This document shows positions 41,108-49,595 of a DNA stretch of 55,624 nt, one piece after another. Location: positions 1-55,624 of the forward strand of contig PWEA01000025.1 in the NCBI GenBank assembly GCA_003553905.1. The letters are read 5' to 3'. Position numbers and translations under genes: made by a program. Source of the DNA: Candidatus Aenigmatarchaeota archaeon (GTDB lineage Archaea > Aenigmatarchaeota > Aenigmatarchaeia > PWEA01). The notes under the pieces were generated by a model. That model had not been told where the DNA came from. It did no database searches and worked only from the letters and a program-made list of their open reading frames with translations. Position 1 is the stretch's first letter; every line of letters begins with the position of its first letter.

Positions 41108-43309
41108 ATGAGGAGTTATACGTATGCCGTAATACTTTCCATTTTTTTCTTTGCAATAATCTTAGTTCCCCTAATCTTCGTAGGTGTACCCGACACGATA
41201 ACCGGTTATTTCATTGAGCCAACCGGTGATGTTGAAGAAATTTCGGACTGGCACGACCTTCACGACATGAGAAACAATCTGGATGGTGAATACGTCCTGA
41301 TGAACGACCTGACCAATGAGACAGAGGGTTACAGTGACTATAATGAAAAAGAAGAAGATTATGAAGTTACTCATGAGAAACCCGGCAGCGAGGACTGGAA
41401 GGACGGTGACACCGTAGAACTACATTTCGATGAGGAGGATTACGGTTCAATTTTATCTGTAGAGGATTATAATGATAATTCTATTAACTATACCAAGGGC
41501 AACAATAACATTACACTCGATGAAGATGTTGGGGACGATGAAGTTTACATAAAGTATGAGGATGCTTTAGTAGGTCGGGATCCAATAGGAAACAATGAAA
41601 TTCCTTTCACAGGAACTATTTGCGGTCAACAAAATAAGATAGAAGATTGGGTTATTGATAGACCCAGTGAGGACTATATTGGTCTGTTCGGTTCTACTGA
41701 TAACGCTAATATTCAGAATATCGGTTTATCTAATGTTGACGTAACCGGAGGAGATTATGTCGGTGTTTTAGTCGGAGAGAACGATGGTGGTTTTATTGAG
41801 AAAAGTTTTGTTTCTGGTGGTGTAACAGGAGGGGAAAGAGCGGGAGGTATTGTTGGATATAACGATGATGGACAAATCAAAGATTGTTATTCCAGAGGAG
41901 GACGGCGGGACGAGGAAACCCCTGATGCCCTCGATTTAATAGGGAGAAAATATGTTGGTGGTGTAGTTGGACACAATACAGGAACTGTTGAAAATTCTTA
42001 TAGTACGATGGCAACTTGGTATTTAAAGGACCCTATTGATACGAGAGGAGGTTTGATAGGATTAAATGATGAAGGTGCTGAAGTAATAGATTGCCCACGA
42101 CAAGATTGGGGGCGACGGGCCATTGGGAAAAATAATGGTCAAAAAGTTGGGAGGGTAGTAGGAGCACCTGAAGAAGATATGCAGGATATCAGATTATACA
42201 CGGAAGATGACTTTGGAGAATATCCTGATTTGAATAATCCTTGGAATATAACGAAATTAGAAGAATGGGATGGAGAAACCTGGGTTATCGATGGAGAAGG
42301 AAACATTAGTGACGGTCTTCCATTCTTTCTTTGGATAGAAGAATACGAGCTGGAAGTGGATGTTAAGGGGGAAGGAACAACCGATCCACAGACGGGAAAC
42401 CATACTTATATTGAAGGCGAAGAGGTGGATATTGAAGCCAATCCCGATGGTGGCTGGTATTTCGACGAGTGGACCGGCGATGTAGACGGTATTGAAGACC
42501 CCAAGTCACCGAATACTAAAATAACGATGAATGATGACTATTCTATTACTGCAGAGTTCGAGATCGATCGCCACGAGCTTAAAGTAGATTCCGGAGACCA
42601 TGGCCAAGTTACTAACCCAGGAGAAGGGACGTATGAATATGATTATGGAACTGTGGTAGCTCTAGAAGCCGAGGCAGATGAAGGATATGACTTTGTTGAG
42701 TGGACCGGTGATGTAGAAAATATAGAGGATACAGATTCAGCCAGCACTACTGTGACCATGGAAGATAACTACACTATAAAAGCCGGTTTTGAAATAAGCG
42801 AATATGATCTTACTGTAGATTCCACCGATGGTGGTGAGATTGTTAAACCAGAAGACGAAACAACCACACACAAACATGGAACTGTGGTAGCTCTAGAAGC
42901 CGAGGTCGATGATAATTATCACTTTGTTGGGTGGAGCGGAGGTAATAACATAGAAGATAGAGGGTCTCCAAGCACTACTGTGACCATGGAAGGTGATTAC
43001 TCCGTAACTGCAGAGTTCGAGATCGATCAATATGAGCTTACTGTAGATTCGATAGATGGCGGTGAGGTTGTTGAACCAGGAGAAGGGACGTATGAATATG
43101 ATTATGGGACTGTGGTGGAGCTTAAAGCTGAGGCAGATGAAGGATATGAGTTCTCAGGATGGATTGGTTCAATAAATTCAAAGAATATTGAAGAAACTAT
43201 AACTATGACCGAAGACAGGGAGGTTCTGGCATACTTCTCTTGGACATACTGTGTAATAAGAATATGTGGACCTGGAAATGTATGTGATGAGGTTACGGTG
43301 ATGTGTTAA
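41108..43309 (+). CDS. Large surface protein with GLUG-like and InlB-type repeats
   Basis: A 733-residue exported protein. Residues 1-26 are a signal anchor/peptide (AVILSIFFFAIILVPLIF). Residues about 30-330 contain GLUG-type beta-helix repeats (YVGVLVGENDGG, AGGIVGYNDDG, VGGVVGHNTG) that recur in adhesins. Residues about 410-715 hold four InlB B-repeat-like modules (YELEVDVKGEGTTDP, HELKVDSGDHG, YDLTVDSTDGGE, YELTVDSIDGGE), each with a GYxFxxWxG core and an ITAEFE-type end. It ends with Cys-containing CVIRICGPGNVCDEVTVMC. Repeated nucleotide blocks show recombination potential. TATA-like ATATTTAAACC about 30 nt upstream. Likely cell-surface adhesin. Confidence 0.8.
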   Translation: MRSYTYAVILSIFFFAIILVPLIFVGVPDTITGYFIEPTGDVEEISDWHDLHDMRNNLDGEYVLMNDLTNETEGYSDYNEKEEDYEVTHEKPGSEDWKDGDTVELHFDEEDYGSILSVEDYNDNSINYTKGNNNITLDEDVGDDEVYIKYEDALVGRDPIGNNEIPFTGTICGQQNKIEDWVIDRPSEDYIGLFGSTDNANIQNIGLSNVDVTGGDYVGVLVGENDGGFIEKSFVSGGVTGGERAGGIVGYNDDGQIKDCYSRGGRRDEETPDALDLIGRKYVGGVVGHNTGTVENSYSTMATWYLKDPIDTRGGLIGLNDEGAEVIDCPRQDWGRRAIGKNNGQKVGRVVGAPEEDMQDIRLYTEDDFGEYPDLNNPWNITKLEEWDGETWVIDGEGNISDGLPFFLWIEEYELEVDVKGEGTTDPQTGNHTYIEGEEVDIEANPDGGWYFDEWTGDVDGIEDPKSPNTKITMNDDYSITAEFEIDRHELKVDSGDHGQVTNPGEGTYEYDYGTVVALEAEADEGYDFVEWTGDVENIEDTDSASTTVTMEDNYTIKAGFEISEYDLTVDSTDGGEIVKPEDETTTHKHGTVVALEAEVDDNYHFVGWSGGNNIEDRGSPSTTVTMEGDYSVTAEFEIDQYELTVDSIDGGEVVEPGEGTYEYDYGTVVELKAEADEGYEFSGWIGSINSKNIEETITMTEDREVLAYFSWTYCVIRICGPGNVCDEVTVMC

Positions 43310-43310
43310 T

Positions 43311-43655
43311 ATGAAAAAAGGTTTATCTCCTGTATTGGGTTTTGTATTGGTGCTCCTCATATCTATAATACTGGCTGGATCGGTGATCGCATGGATAAGA
43401 ACCACCACGGATCAGGCCGAAAGTGAAGTCGAAGAGATGAGCCGGGATCGAAAGGTGAACTTCTATATAAGCAACGTAGAAACAGAAAACGGTGATATAA
43501 ACATAACCATAACCAACAACGGAAGATTTTCTATACCTATAGATGAAATGAGGGGATATTACAAAGATGAACCACTGGAAGAGATGGAACACATAGAGGG
43601 ACCAGACCCTATCCCACCGGGAGAAACAGCAAAGTTTAGAATAAAAGATGTTTAG
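43311..43655 (+). CDS. Archaeal pilin-like protein (class III signal peptide)
   Basis: A 114-residue protein. KKGLSPVLGFVLVLLISIILAGSVIAWI is the archaeal pilin-type signature: basic start, Gly before a Ser-Pro-Val-hydrophobic helix (about residues 4-28), then a beta-rich outside domain (NFYISNVETENGDINITITNN, then DPIPPGETAKF). It begins 1 nt after the adhesin stop, so it is in one operon with it, and its stop overlaps rfcS by 4 bp. Likely forms or accompanies a type IV pilus-like filament. Confidence 0.8.
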   Translation: MKKGLSPVLGFVLVLLISIILAGSVIAWIRTTTDQAESEVEEMSRDRKVNFYISNVETENGDINITITNNGRFSIPIDEMRGYYKDEPLEEMEHIEGPDPIPPGETAKFRIKDV

Positions 43656-44596
43656 GAAATAGCGAACTGGGCAAGCAATGCTTCTAACTGTATCTGTTCG
43701 TCTGCTCCTTCATCGAGCCTGAACTCGTAGTCACCCATTTTTTCTATTATTCTTATCTTCCTCTTTTCGTCTATATCCAAATCATAAATCTGCCTATGTA
43801 TCTCCTTTATTACATCCATACCAGATATACCCTTTTCGAGTAATAGCTCCTGTAGTCTGTCTTTGGACTCTGTGAACTTCCCATCCAGGGCTTTCTTCAG
43901 CATAGTTTCTATAGCTTGTGGTTTTGCCTGAGAAGATATTTCGTAGACAACGTCCTCTGTAACTTCCTTATCAGTTGCAGAAACAGACTGAAGTAGGTTT
44001 ATAGACTTCCTCAAATCCCCCCTTGTAACTGAAAATATAGCATCCAGCCCGCTATCATCGTAACCAACTCCCTCCTCTTTGCATATCTTCTCCATGAGAC
44101 CCGAAGCATCTTCTTTGCTAAGCCTTGGAAATCTGAAAATGGAACAACGTGATCTTATTGGATCTATTATCTTGCTGGAGTAGTTGCATATTAGTATGAA
44201 ACGTGCCGTTTCAGTATAGTTCTCCATTGTTCTTCTCAGAGCATGCTGAGCTTCAGGTGTCAGAGCATCGGCCTCATCCAGAACTATAATCTTAAAAGGA
44301 ACATCTCCAACTGATTTCGATCTTGCAAAGTCCTTCACCTGATTTCTTATGATATTTATACCCCTGGTATCAGATGCATTCAGTTCCAGTACGTTGTTTT
44401 TCCACATGTCACCAAAAAGGTCCTTCGCTATTGCCGTAGCAGAAGCACTTTTCCCTGTTCCTGCTGGACCTGTAAAAAGTAGATGTGGCAACGACTCATC
44501 CTTAACAAATGCCTTAAGGCGTTGTATAACATGCTTGTGGTTAACTATACCATCGAGTGTATCAGGTCTATATCTTTCGGTCCAAACCTCTACCAT
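43652..44596 (-). CDS. rfcS: Replication factor C small subunit
   Basis: AAA+ subunit of the clamp loader that places PCNA on DNA. From ATG 44596 (MVEVWTERYRPDTLDGIVNH) the product is 314 residues. Walker A GPAGTGKSASA, Walker B VLDEADALT and the SRC motif RSRCSIFRF are visible; the C-terminal collar domain follows. The shorter start is preferred as family members begin with this WTERYRP sequence; a TATA-like CTTATTAAAAG lies at about 44627-44637. Confidence 0.96.
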   Translation of the reverse strand: MVEVWTERYRPDTLDGIVNHKHVIQRLKAFVKDESLPHLLFTGPAGTGKSASATAIAKDLFGDMWKNNVLELNASDTRGINIIRNQVKDFARSKSVGDVPFKIIVLDEADALTPEAQHALRRTMENYTETARFILICNYSSKIIDPIRSRCSIFRFPRLSKEDASGLMEKICKEEGVGYDDSGLDAIFSVTRGDLRKSINLLQSVSATDKEVTEDVVYEISSQAKPQAIETMLKKALDGKFTESKDRLQELLLEKGISGMDVIKEIHRQIYDLDIDEKRKIRIIEKMGDYEFRLDEGADEQIQLEALLAQFAIS

Positions 44597-44689
44597 ATGT
44601 AATCCCTCAAAAACTTTCACGTTGTCTTTTAATAAGCTTTGTGGTTAGAAGATTTAAATCTCTAGGATGTAATTGTGTTGACAATAAAT

Positions 44690-45226
44690 ATGAAAATTGC
44701 CATCACAGGTACACCCGGAACCGGTAAAACATCGGTAGCAGAACGCCTTGCCGAACAGACGGATATGGAATATGTTTCCATAAACAAAGTAGCGAGAAAA
44801 AAGGACTGTATAATATCATACGACGAAAAAAGGAAATCGGATGTAGTAGATGTAAAATGCCTGAGAGAAAAAACAGGAGATATGGAAGACTGTATCCTAG
44901 ATGGTCATCTATCGCATTTTATGGAAAATGATATAACATTCGTCCTTAGGTGCAAACCTTCTGATCTCCGCAAGAGGTTGGAAGGGAAGAGTTGGAAGGA
45001 TCAAAAGATACAGGAAAACGTAAATGCAGAGATAACCGGTGTAATCGAAGGCGAAGCAAGAAACGGAAACGACGAAGTTTATTCCATAGACACCACCAAC
45101 AAGTCCGTAGATAGGATTGTCGAGATTGTTTCGAAAATTGCAGAGGAAGGTGGAGGGGAGGAGTACAAGGACCACTTTGACTGGATAGAAAAAGGCAAAA
45201 TAGATTTAAATGACTCTAATAGTTAA
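44690..45226 (+). CDS. AK6/Fap7-type adenylate kinase
   Basis: A 178-residue P-loop kinase with broad NMP kinase activity, in eukaryotes and archaea linked to small ribosomal subunit maturation. Walker A GTPGTGKTS is at residues 7-15. DCILDGHLSHFME and FVLRCKPSDLRKRLEGKSWKDQKIQENVNAEITGV match the Fap7/AK6 layout. ATG 44690 is used; an upstream GTG 15 nt earlier is less likely. It overlaps the next gene, sua5, by 17 bp. Confidence 0.9.
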   Translation: MKIAITGTPGTGKTSVAERLAEQTDMEYVSINKVARKKDCIISYDEKRKSDVVDVKCLREKTGDMEDCILDGHLSHFMENDITFVLRCKPSDLRKRLEGKSWKDQKIQENVNAEITGVIEGEARNGNDEVYSIDTTNKSVDRIVEIVSKIAEEGGGEEYKDHFDWIEKGKIDLNDSNS

Positions 45227-45821
45227 AGATTTGAACGAAAAAATTCTGGAAGAAGTAGCCAAAAGACTCAGAGAAGGAGAAAGCTGTATATATCCAACAG
45301 AAACCTGTTATGGCCTTGGAACAAATGCAGTAGAAGAAGAAGCTGTGAGAAACATATACAGTATAAAGGAAAGGAATCCAAGTAAAAAGCTTTCGTGCAT
45401 TGTCTCTTCAATTGAAAAAGCAGAAGAGTACTGCAACCTTACTGAAACTGAAAAAAGGGTCTGCGAAAGGTTTATGCCCGGTCCATTGACCCTGGTAACG
45501 GAAAAAAAGGATTCTGTTCCCGATATACTCAACAAGGACTTTGTGTTTAGAATTTCGTCAAACGAGGTCGCAAACACACTGGCCAAAAAAGCAGGTGTCC
45601 CTATAGTAGCCACGTCTGCCAACTTCTCAGGAACAAAAGGTAGATACTCAATCGATGATATTTCATTGGTCATAAGAGACCGTGTAGATGTGATACTTGA
45701 CTACGGAAAGCTCGATGTCAAAAAACCATCCACCATAGCAAAAATACACAAAGACGGCATAGATATATTCAGACAAGGACCGATTTCAAAGAAACAAATC
45801 GAAAAGTTTTTAAGTATTTAG
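45210..45821 (+). CDS. sua5: Threonylcarbamoyl-AMP synthase (Sua5/YrdC)
   Basis: Makes threonylcarbamoyl-AMP for the universal t6A37 modification of ANN-decoding tRNAs. The 203-residue length is that of the YrdC domain alone, lacking the Sua5 C-terminal domain. Motifs: YPTETCYGLGTNAVEEEA, IKERNPSKKLSCIV, MPGPLTLVTEKK, RISSNEVANTLAKKAGVPIVATSANFSGT, and STIAKIH near the C-terminus. It overlaps the AK6 gene and precedes L40e by 24 nt, within a translation-linked operon. Confidence 0.93.
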   Translation: MTLIVKDLNEKILEEVAKRLREGESCIYPTETCYGLGTNAVEEEAVRNIYSIKERNPSKKLSCIVSSIEKAEEYCNLTETEKRVCERFMPGPLTLVTEKKDSVPDILNKDFVFRISSNEVANTLAKKAGVPIVATSANFSGTKGRYSIDDISLVIRDRVDVILDYGKLDVKKPSTIAKIHKDGIDIFRQGPISKKQIEKFLSI

Positions 45822-45845
45822 TTGTGAAAGAGGTTAGGTGACTAT

Positions 45846-46013
45846 ATGCCCGAAGAAGCCGCCAGGATAAGACTTTTTGAAAACGTTTTTATATGCATGA
45901 ACTGCAAGGCCAAGAAAAGAGCTAAGCCAAGGAAGGTCAGAGACGGTAAGGTCAGATGCAGAAAGTGCGGCTCGAAAGATCTAAGGACAAAATCCAAAGA
46001 AGACAGGAGCTAG
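45846..46013 (+). CDS. rpl40e: Ribosomal protein L40e
   Basis: A 55-residue zinc-binding large-subunit protein: MPEEAARIRLFENVFICMNC, then a basic stretch and CRKCGSKDLRTK. Two CxxC pairs (CMNC, CRKC) bind zinc. Length and basic composition fit archaeal L40e. The stop codon TAG at 46011-46013 is 2 nt before the ATG of the UbiA gene. Confidence 0.93.
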   Translation: MPEEAARIRLFENVFICMNCKAKKRAKPRKVRDGKVRCRKCGSKDLRTKSKEDRS

Positions 46014-46015
46014 AC

Positions 46016-46831
46016 ATGAAGCCCTTTCTCCGGCTTATCAGACCTATAAACTGCTTAATGGCATCTATAGCTGTTCTCATAGGAGCCTACTTAGGAGGCA
46101 TAACAGGATCACTTACGCCCATACTTTTTGGTATGGTAGCTGCCTTCGCTGTGTCAGGCGGCGGTATGGTGATAAACGATTACTACGACAGGGATCTGGA
46201 TATAATATACGACCACGACAAACCTATACCCAACGGAGACATATCTCTAAAGACAGCGCTTATAATTTCGTTTGTGCTTTTTTCGGTCGGTATCTATCTT
46301 TCTGCGTGGATAAACATATATGCACTTTCCATCGCCTTGATAAACTCCCTGCTCCTAGTAGGATACGCAAAGGATCTACAGAAAAGGTTTCTGCTGTCAA
46401 ATCTGGTAGTATCGTTTCTCGTTGGTTCAACGTTTGTCTTCGGTGGGATTACAGTGAGCAACTTTATGCCTTCTATACTTCTGGCAGCGATGGCCTTCTT
46501 TGCGAACACGGCAAGAGAAATAATCAAAGATATAGAAGACAAGGAAGCCGATGTCACCAAAGGTGTAAAATCCGTCCCGATAGTTCTAGGAAAAGAAAGT
46601 GCGAGGACTATATCCTCCCTGTTTGTTATAGTAGCAATTTGTATGTCCCCGCTTCCGATTATACTTGATATATTCCATATCAGGTACGGGATACTAGTAA
46701 CCTTTTCAGTAGCTGTATTCCTATGGTCCATATACCTGATAGAAAAGAAAGATGATGTATCTAAGATACAGGGCCTTTTAAAACTGGGGATGCTTCTGGG
46801 TCTGATAGCTTTTTTAGGAGGAGCATTCTAG
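46016..46831 (+). CDS. UbiA-type prenyltransferase, probable DGGGP synthase
   Basis: A 271-residue polytopic membrane enzyme (about eight or nine helices). The two Asp-rich motifs are NDYYDRDLDIIYDHDKPIPNG and DIEDKEADVTKGVKSVP. In archaea the family member with the second motif preceded by NTAREIIKD is digeranylgeranylglyceryl phosphate synthase, which adds the second isoprenoid chain in ether-lipid synthesis. A longer reading from 45956 runs through L40e and is rejected. Directly after L40e, probably co-transcribed. Confidence 0.87.
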   Translation: MKPFLRLIRPINCLMASIAVLIGAYLGGITGSLTPILFGMVAAFAVSGGGMVINDYYDRDLDIIYDHDKPIPNGDISLKTALIISFVLFSVGIYLSAWINIYALSIALINSLLLVGYAKDLQKRFLLSNLVVSFLVGSTFVFGGITVSNFMPSILLAAMAFFANTAREIIKDIEDKEADVTKGVKSVPIVLGKESARTISSLFVIVAICMSPLPIILDIFHIRYGILVTFSVAVFLWSIYLIEKKDDVSKIQGLLKLGMLLGLIAFLGGAF

Positions 46832-46868
46832 GAAGATTTAAATATTCTACTCCAAAAACTCTTGTGTT

Positions 46869-47222
46869 ATGACTGAAGAACTCGATGACTCAGAAAAGGT
46901 AAAGGGAAAAGAAAATCTGAAGCTTGAAAAGATCGATGAGTTGGTAAAAAAAGGTGAGTTGGATCCTTCCAATGTGAAGTTTACTACATGGCAGGACAAG
47001 AAAAACGATGACGGAGAAATAATAGGTACTGCAAGGGTTGTCCAAGAAGAAGACGAAGAACTTGCAAAGGTCGAGTATATTTGTCCGCGATGTCAAAAAC
47101 ACGGATTCAAGGAAACGGAGTACAAGAGGCCATTCTGGGTAAAGTGTGAGGGCTGTGAGAAGAGCTTTTCAATACCAAGGCTCAAGGACAAGGTCAAAAA
47201 GAAAAAGAAACCCGATGTCTAG
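46869..47222 (+). CDS. Zinc-ribbon protein, unknown
   Basis: A 117-residue acidic protein. The C-terminal half has CPRCQKHGFKETEY and CEGCEKSFSIPRLKDK, a zinc-ribbon of the type found in transcription or translation accessory factors. The N-terminal half is charged and probably disordered (VKGKENLKLEKIDELVKKG). ATG 46869 follows an ATTTAAATATTC promoter-like stretch about 30 nt upstream. Next on the plus strand is tRNA-Thr, 6 nt away. Confidence 0.6.
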   Translation: MTEELDDSEKVKGKENLKLEKIDELVKKGELDPSNVKFTTWQDKKNDDGEIIGTARVVQEEDEELAKVEYICPRCQKHGFKETEYKRPFWVKCEGCEKSFSIPRLKDKVKKKKKPDV

Positions 47223-47228
47223 AAACCA

Positions 47229-47336
47229 GCCTCGGTGGCTCAGAGGTAGAGCGCGTCCTTGGTAGGAAGACCGGGATAATCTCGAGTATTCACAGAAAGG
47301 ACGAGGTCGCGGGTTCAAATCCCGCCCGAGGCTCCA
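47229..47336 (+). tRNA. tRNA-Thr (GGT) with 33-nt intron
   Basis: Acceptor GCCTCGG (47229-47235) pairs with CCGAGGC (47326-47332), discriminator T, CCA encoded. Anticodon stem CGTCC (47254-47258) pairs with GGACG (47299-47303); anticodon GGT at 47261-47263. The intron 47265-47297 lies at position 37/38. It starts 6 nt after a protein-gene stop codon. Confidence 0.92.
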
Positions 47337-47404
47337 GTTATCAACCATGAACTGTCTTGTACTTAACTAATAAAAACTTCTTTGGTTAGGTGTATATAGA
47401 TAGT

Positions 47405-49594
47405 ATGCCCAAAAAGGAAACAGGCTCACGCAGGTTTGGAGCTTTTCAGGGAGTTTTTGTTCCAACATTTCTCAGTATAATAGGAGTTATACTTTTTCTG
47501 CGTCTTGGTTATGTTGTAGGCGGAGCTGGCTTAATTGGAACTATAGGCATAATAATCCTCGCAATGTCTGTTACGCTTGCAACGGGCCTATCATTGAGTT
47601 CTATAGCCAGCAACATACGGATAGGAGCCGGTGGAGCTTACTCTATTGTAACAAAAACACTGGGACTTGAAATTGGGGGAAGTATAGGAATCCCCCTCTA
47701 TCTGGCACAGGCCTTTTCTGTAGCTCTTTACATATTCGGTTTTTCTGAAGCCTGGCAGTTCGCGTTTCCAGAACACAGCATAACAACAGTAGCACTCCTA
47801 TCCTTTGCAGCTATCTTCCTTCTTACATTCATAAAAACAGACTTCGCGATGAAAATTCAGATAGGTGTTTTCAGCCTTATATGCCTAGCTCTTGTAGTTA
47901 TATTCATAGGAGGGGGCATGCAACTGGGAAATCTTTCTGTTCCCTTGGTAGGTACAGGTGAACCGGTTTTTTGGACGCTTTTTGCAATATTTTTTCCTGC
48001 TGTAACTGGCCTCATGTCAGGAATAGGTCTATCCGGTGAGCTAACTAATCCGAAGGAGCAAATATCGAAAGGAATACTTTATGGCCTCGGAACCACCACT
48101 GTAATATATCTTGCAATGGCATTCCTCCTGTCCTATACTACAACACCCGATCAGTTAATTGAAAACACACTTATACTGACTGAAATCTCACTGATACCCG
48201 AATTAGTGGTGGTCGGGATGTTAGCAGCTACCTTCTCTAGCGCCCTTACCATGTTAATAGCGGCACCACGTGTACTCCAAGCTCTGGGAAGTAAATCAAT
48301 AGTTCCCAAAGGCAGTCTCCTCTCAAAGATAAGTAAAGATGGTGAACCAAGAAACGCGATAGGTATAACAGCTTTGATTATAATACCATTGCTTGTCCTG
48401 GGCAGCCTTAACCTAGTTGCACAAGTACTTACAATGTTCTTCCTCATAACATACGCAAGTATAAACCTATCTGTTTTCCTAGAACAACAGCTTGGAATAA
48501 GAAGTTTCCGACCAACATTCAAAGTCCCGAAGGTTGTACCGTTATATGGATTCATAGCATCCCTGATGATAATGTTTGTAGTAAACCCCTACGCCGGTAT
48601 AGTAGCAACCACGTCTGTTATCATAATTTACATAGCCCTGTCAAAGAAACCGCTTGAAAGAGAACACGGGGATGTGAGATCGGGCTTGTTCAGAGCTCTT
48701 TCGGAGTGGGCTGCAGAGAAAACAAGAAGATTACCCGAATCCTCAAAACATGTTTGGAAACCAAACCTCCTTGTTCCTGTAACTACAAACAAAACGCTGA
48801 TAGGTAACTTTCCTCTTTTAAAGTCGATAGCATATCCACATGGAAGAGTAACTATACTCGGTCTCGATGTAAAGAACGAAGACAGCATACCAAAGGAAGA
48901 AACTACCGACCATAAAAACGATAAAAAACTTGAAGAAATACCGGAAACAGTCGATAGGTTTGAAAAGGACAAGATCTTTGCAACCTATTCAAATATAGAT
49001 GCTATAGACTACACCAACTCTGTTATAGTTTCCATGGAGGCAATAAGGAGCCAGGTGTTTTCTCCAAATATACTTTTCCTGCCATACGAACCAGAAGACG
49101 TGGTGGACGAAGATCTTGGAAAGATCATAGAGGCCTCCGAAGAAAACTACTGTGGAATTGCACTTCTCGATAAGGATGAAAGTGTTAGACTCGGGACTGA
49201 AGGAGATATCCATGTCTGGATATCTCCGAAGACTCTGGAAGATGATTTATTTGAAAGAAGGTATTACGACCTATCTCTTCTTATAGCGTATAGTATAAAG
49301 AAAAACTGGGTTGGAAGAATACATATATGGATGGTTGTAGACAACGAGGAACAGAGAGGTGAAGCTGAAAACTACCTAAACACGCTCGTTTACGAGTCCC
49401 GGTTTCCCAAATCAACGGATATACAGATCGTAGATGGGAAGTTTCATGATGTACTGAAGGAAGCACCTGCAGGTGATCTACACATAATACCATTCGAAGA
49501 GTCCGATACAAGTTCCCTGGCTGATATTTCAGAAATAGGTGGCAAATCTTACCTCTTTGTGCATGACTCGACAAAAGAAAGTATCCTGGCCTAG
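47405..49594 (+). CDS. SLC12-like cation-chloride/amino acid cotransporter (APC superfamily)
   Basis: A 729-residue transporter with about 12 membrane helices (residues 15-415) and a long cytoplasmic C-terminus (about 420-729). The first helices (FGAFQGVFVPTFLSIIGVILFLRLGYVVG, GAGGAYSIVTKTLGLEIGGSIGIPLYLAQAF) resemble the SLC12/Na-K-Cl cotransporter family rather than typical amino acid permeases. The C-terminal domain resembles the regulatory tail of this family. Likely ion or osmolyte uptake; substrate unknown. ATG 47405 (MPKKETGSRRFG) follows TATA-like CTAATAAAAAC; a GTG at 47390 is an alternative. Confidence 0.8.
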   Translation: MPKKETGSRRFGAFQGVFVPTFLSIIGVILFLRLGYVVGGAGLIGTIGIIILAMSVTLATGLSLSSIASNIRIGAGGAYSIVTKTLGLEIGGSIGIPLYLAQAFSVALYIFGFSEAWQFAFPEHSITTVALLSFAAIFLLTFIKTDFAMKIQIGVFSLICLALVVIFIGGGMQLGNLSVPLVGTGEPVFWTLFAIFFPAVTGLMSGIGLSGELTNPKEQISKGILYGLGTTTVIYLAMAFLLSYTTTPDQLIENTLILTEISLIPELVVVGMLAATFSSALTMLIAAPRVLQALGSKSIVPKGSLLSKISKDGEPRNAIGITALIIIPLLVLGSLNLVAQVLTMFFLITYASINLSVFLEQQLGIRSFRPTFKVPKVVPLYGFIASLMIMFVVNPYAGIVATTSVIIIYIALSKKPLEREHGDVRSGLFRALSEWAAEKTRRLPESSKHVWKPNLLVPVTTNKTLIGNFPLLKSIAYPHGRVTILGLDVKNEDSIPKEETTDHKNDKKLEEIPETVDRFEKDKIFATYSNIDAIDYTNSVIVSMEAIRSQVFSPNILFLPYEPEDVVDEDLGKIIEASEENYCGIALLDKDESVRLGTEGDIHVWISPKTLEDDLFERRYYDLSLLIAYSIKKNWVGRIHIWMVVDNEEQRGEAENYLNTLVYESRFPKSTDIQIVDGKFHDVLKEAPAGDLHIIPFEESDTSSLADISEIGGKSYLFVHDSTKESILA

Positions 49595-49595
49595 A

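Noticed and set aside
45956-46013. N-terminal extension of the UbiA gene
   Set aside because: It overlaps L40e in another frame; the ATG at 46016 fits the family and the L40e stop.
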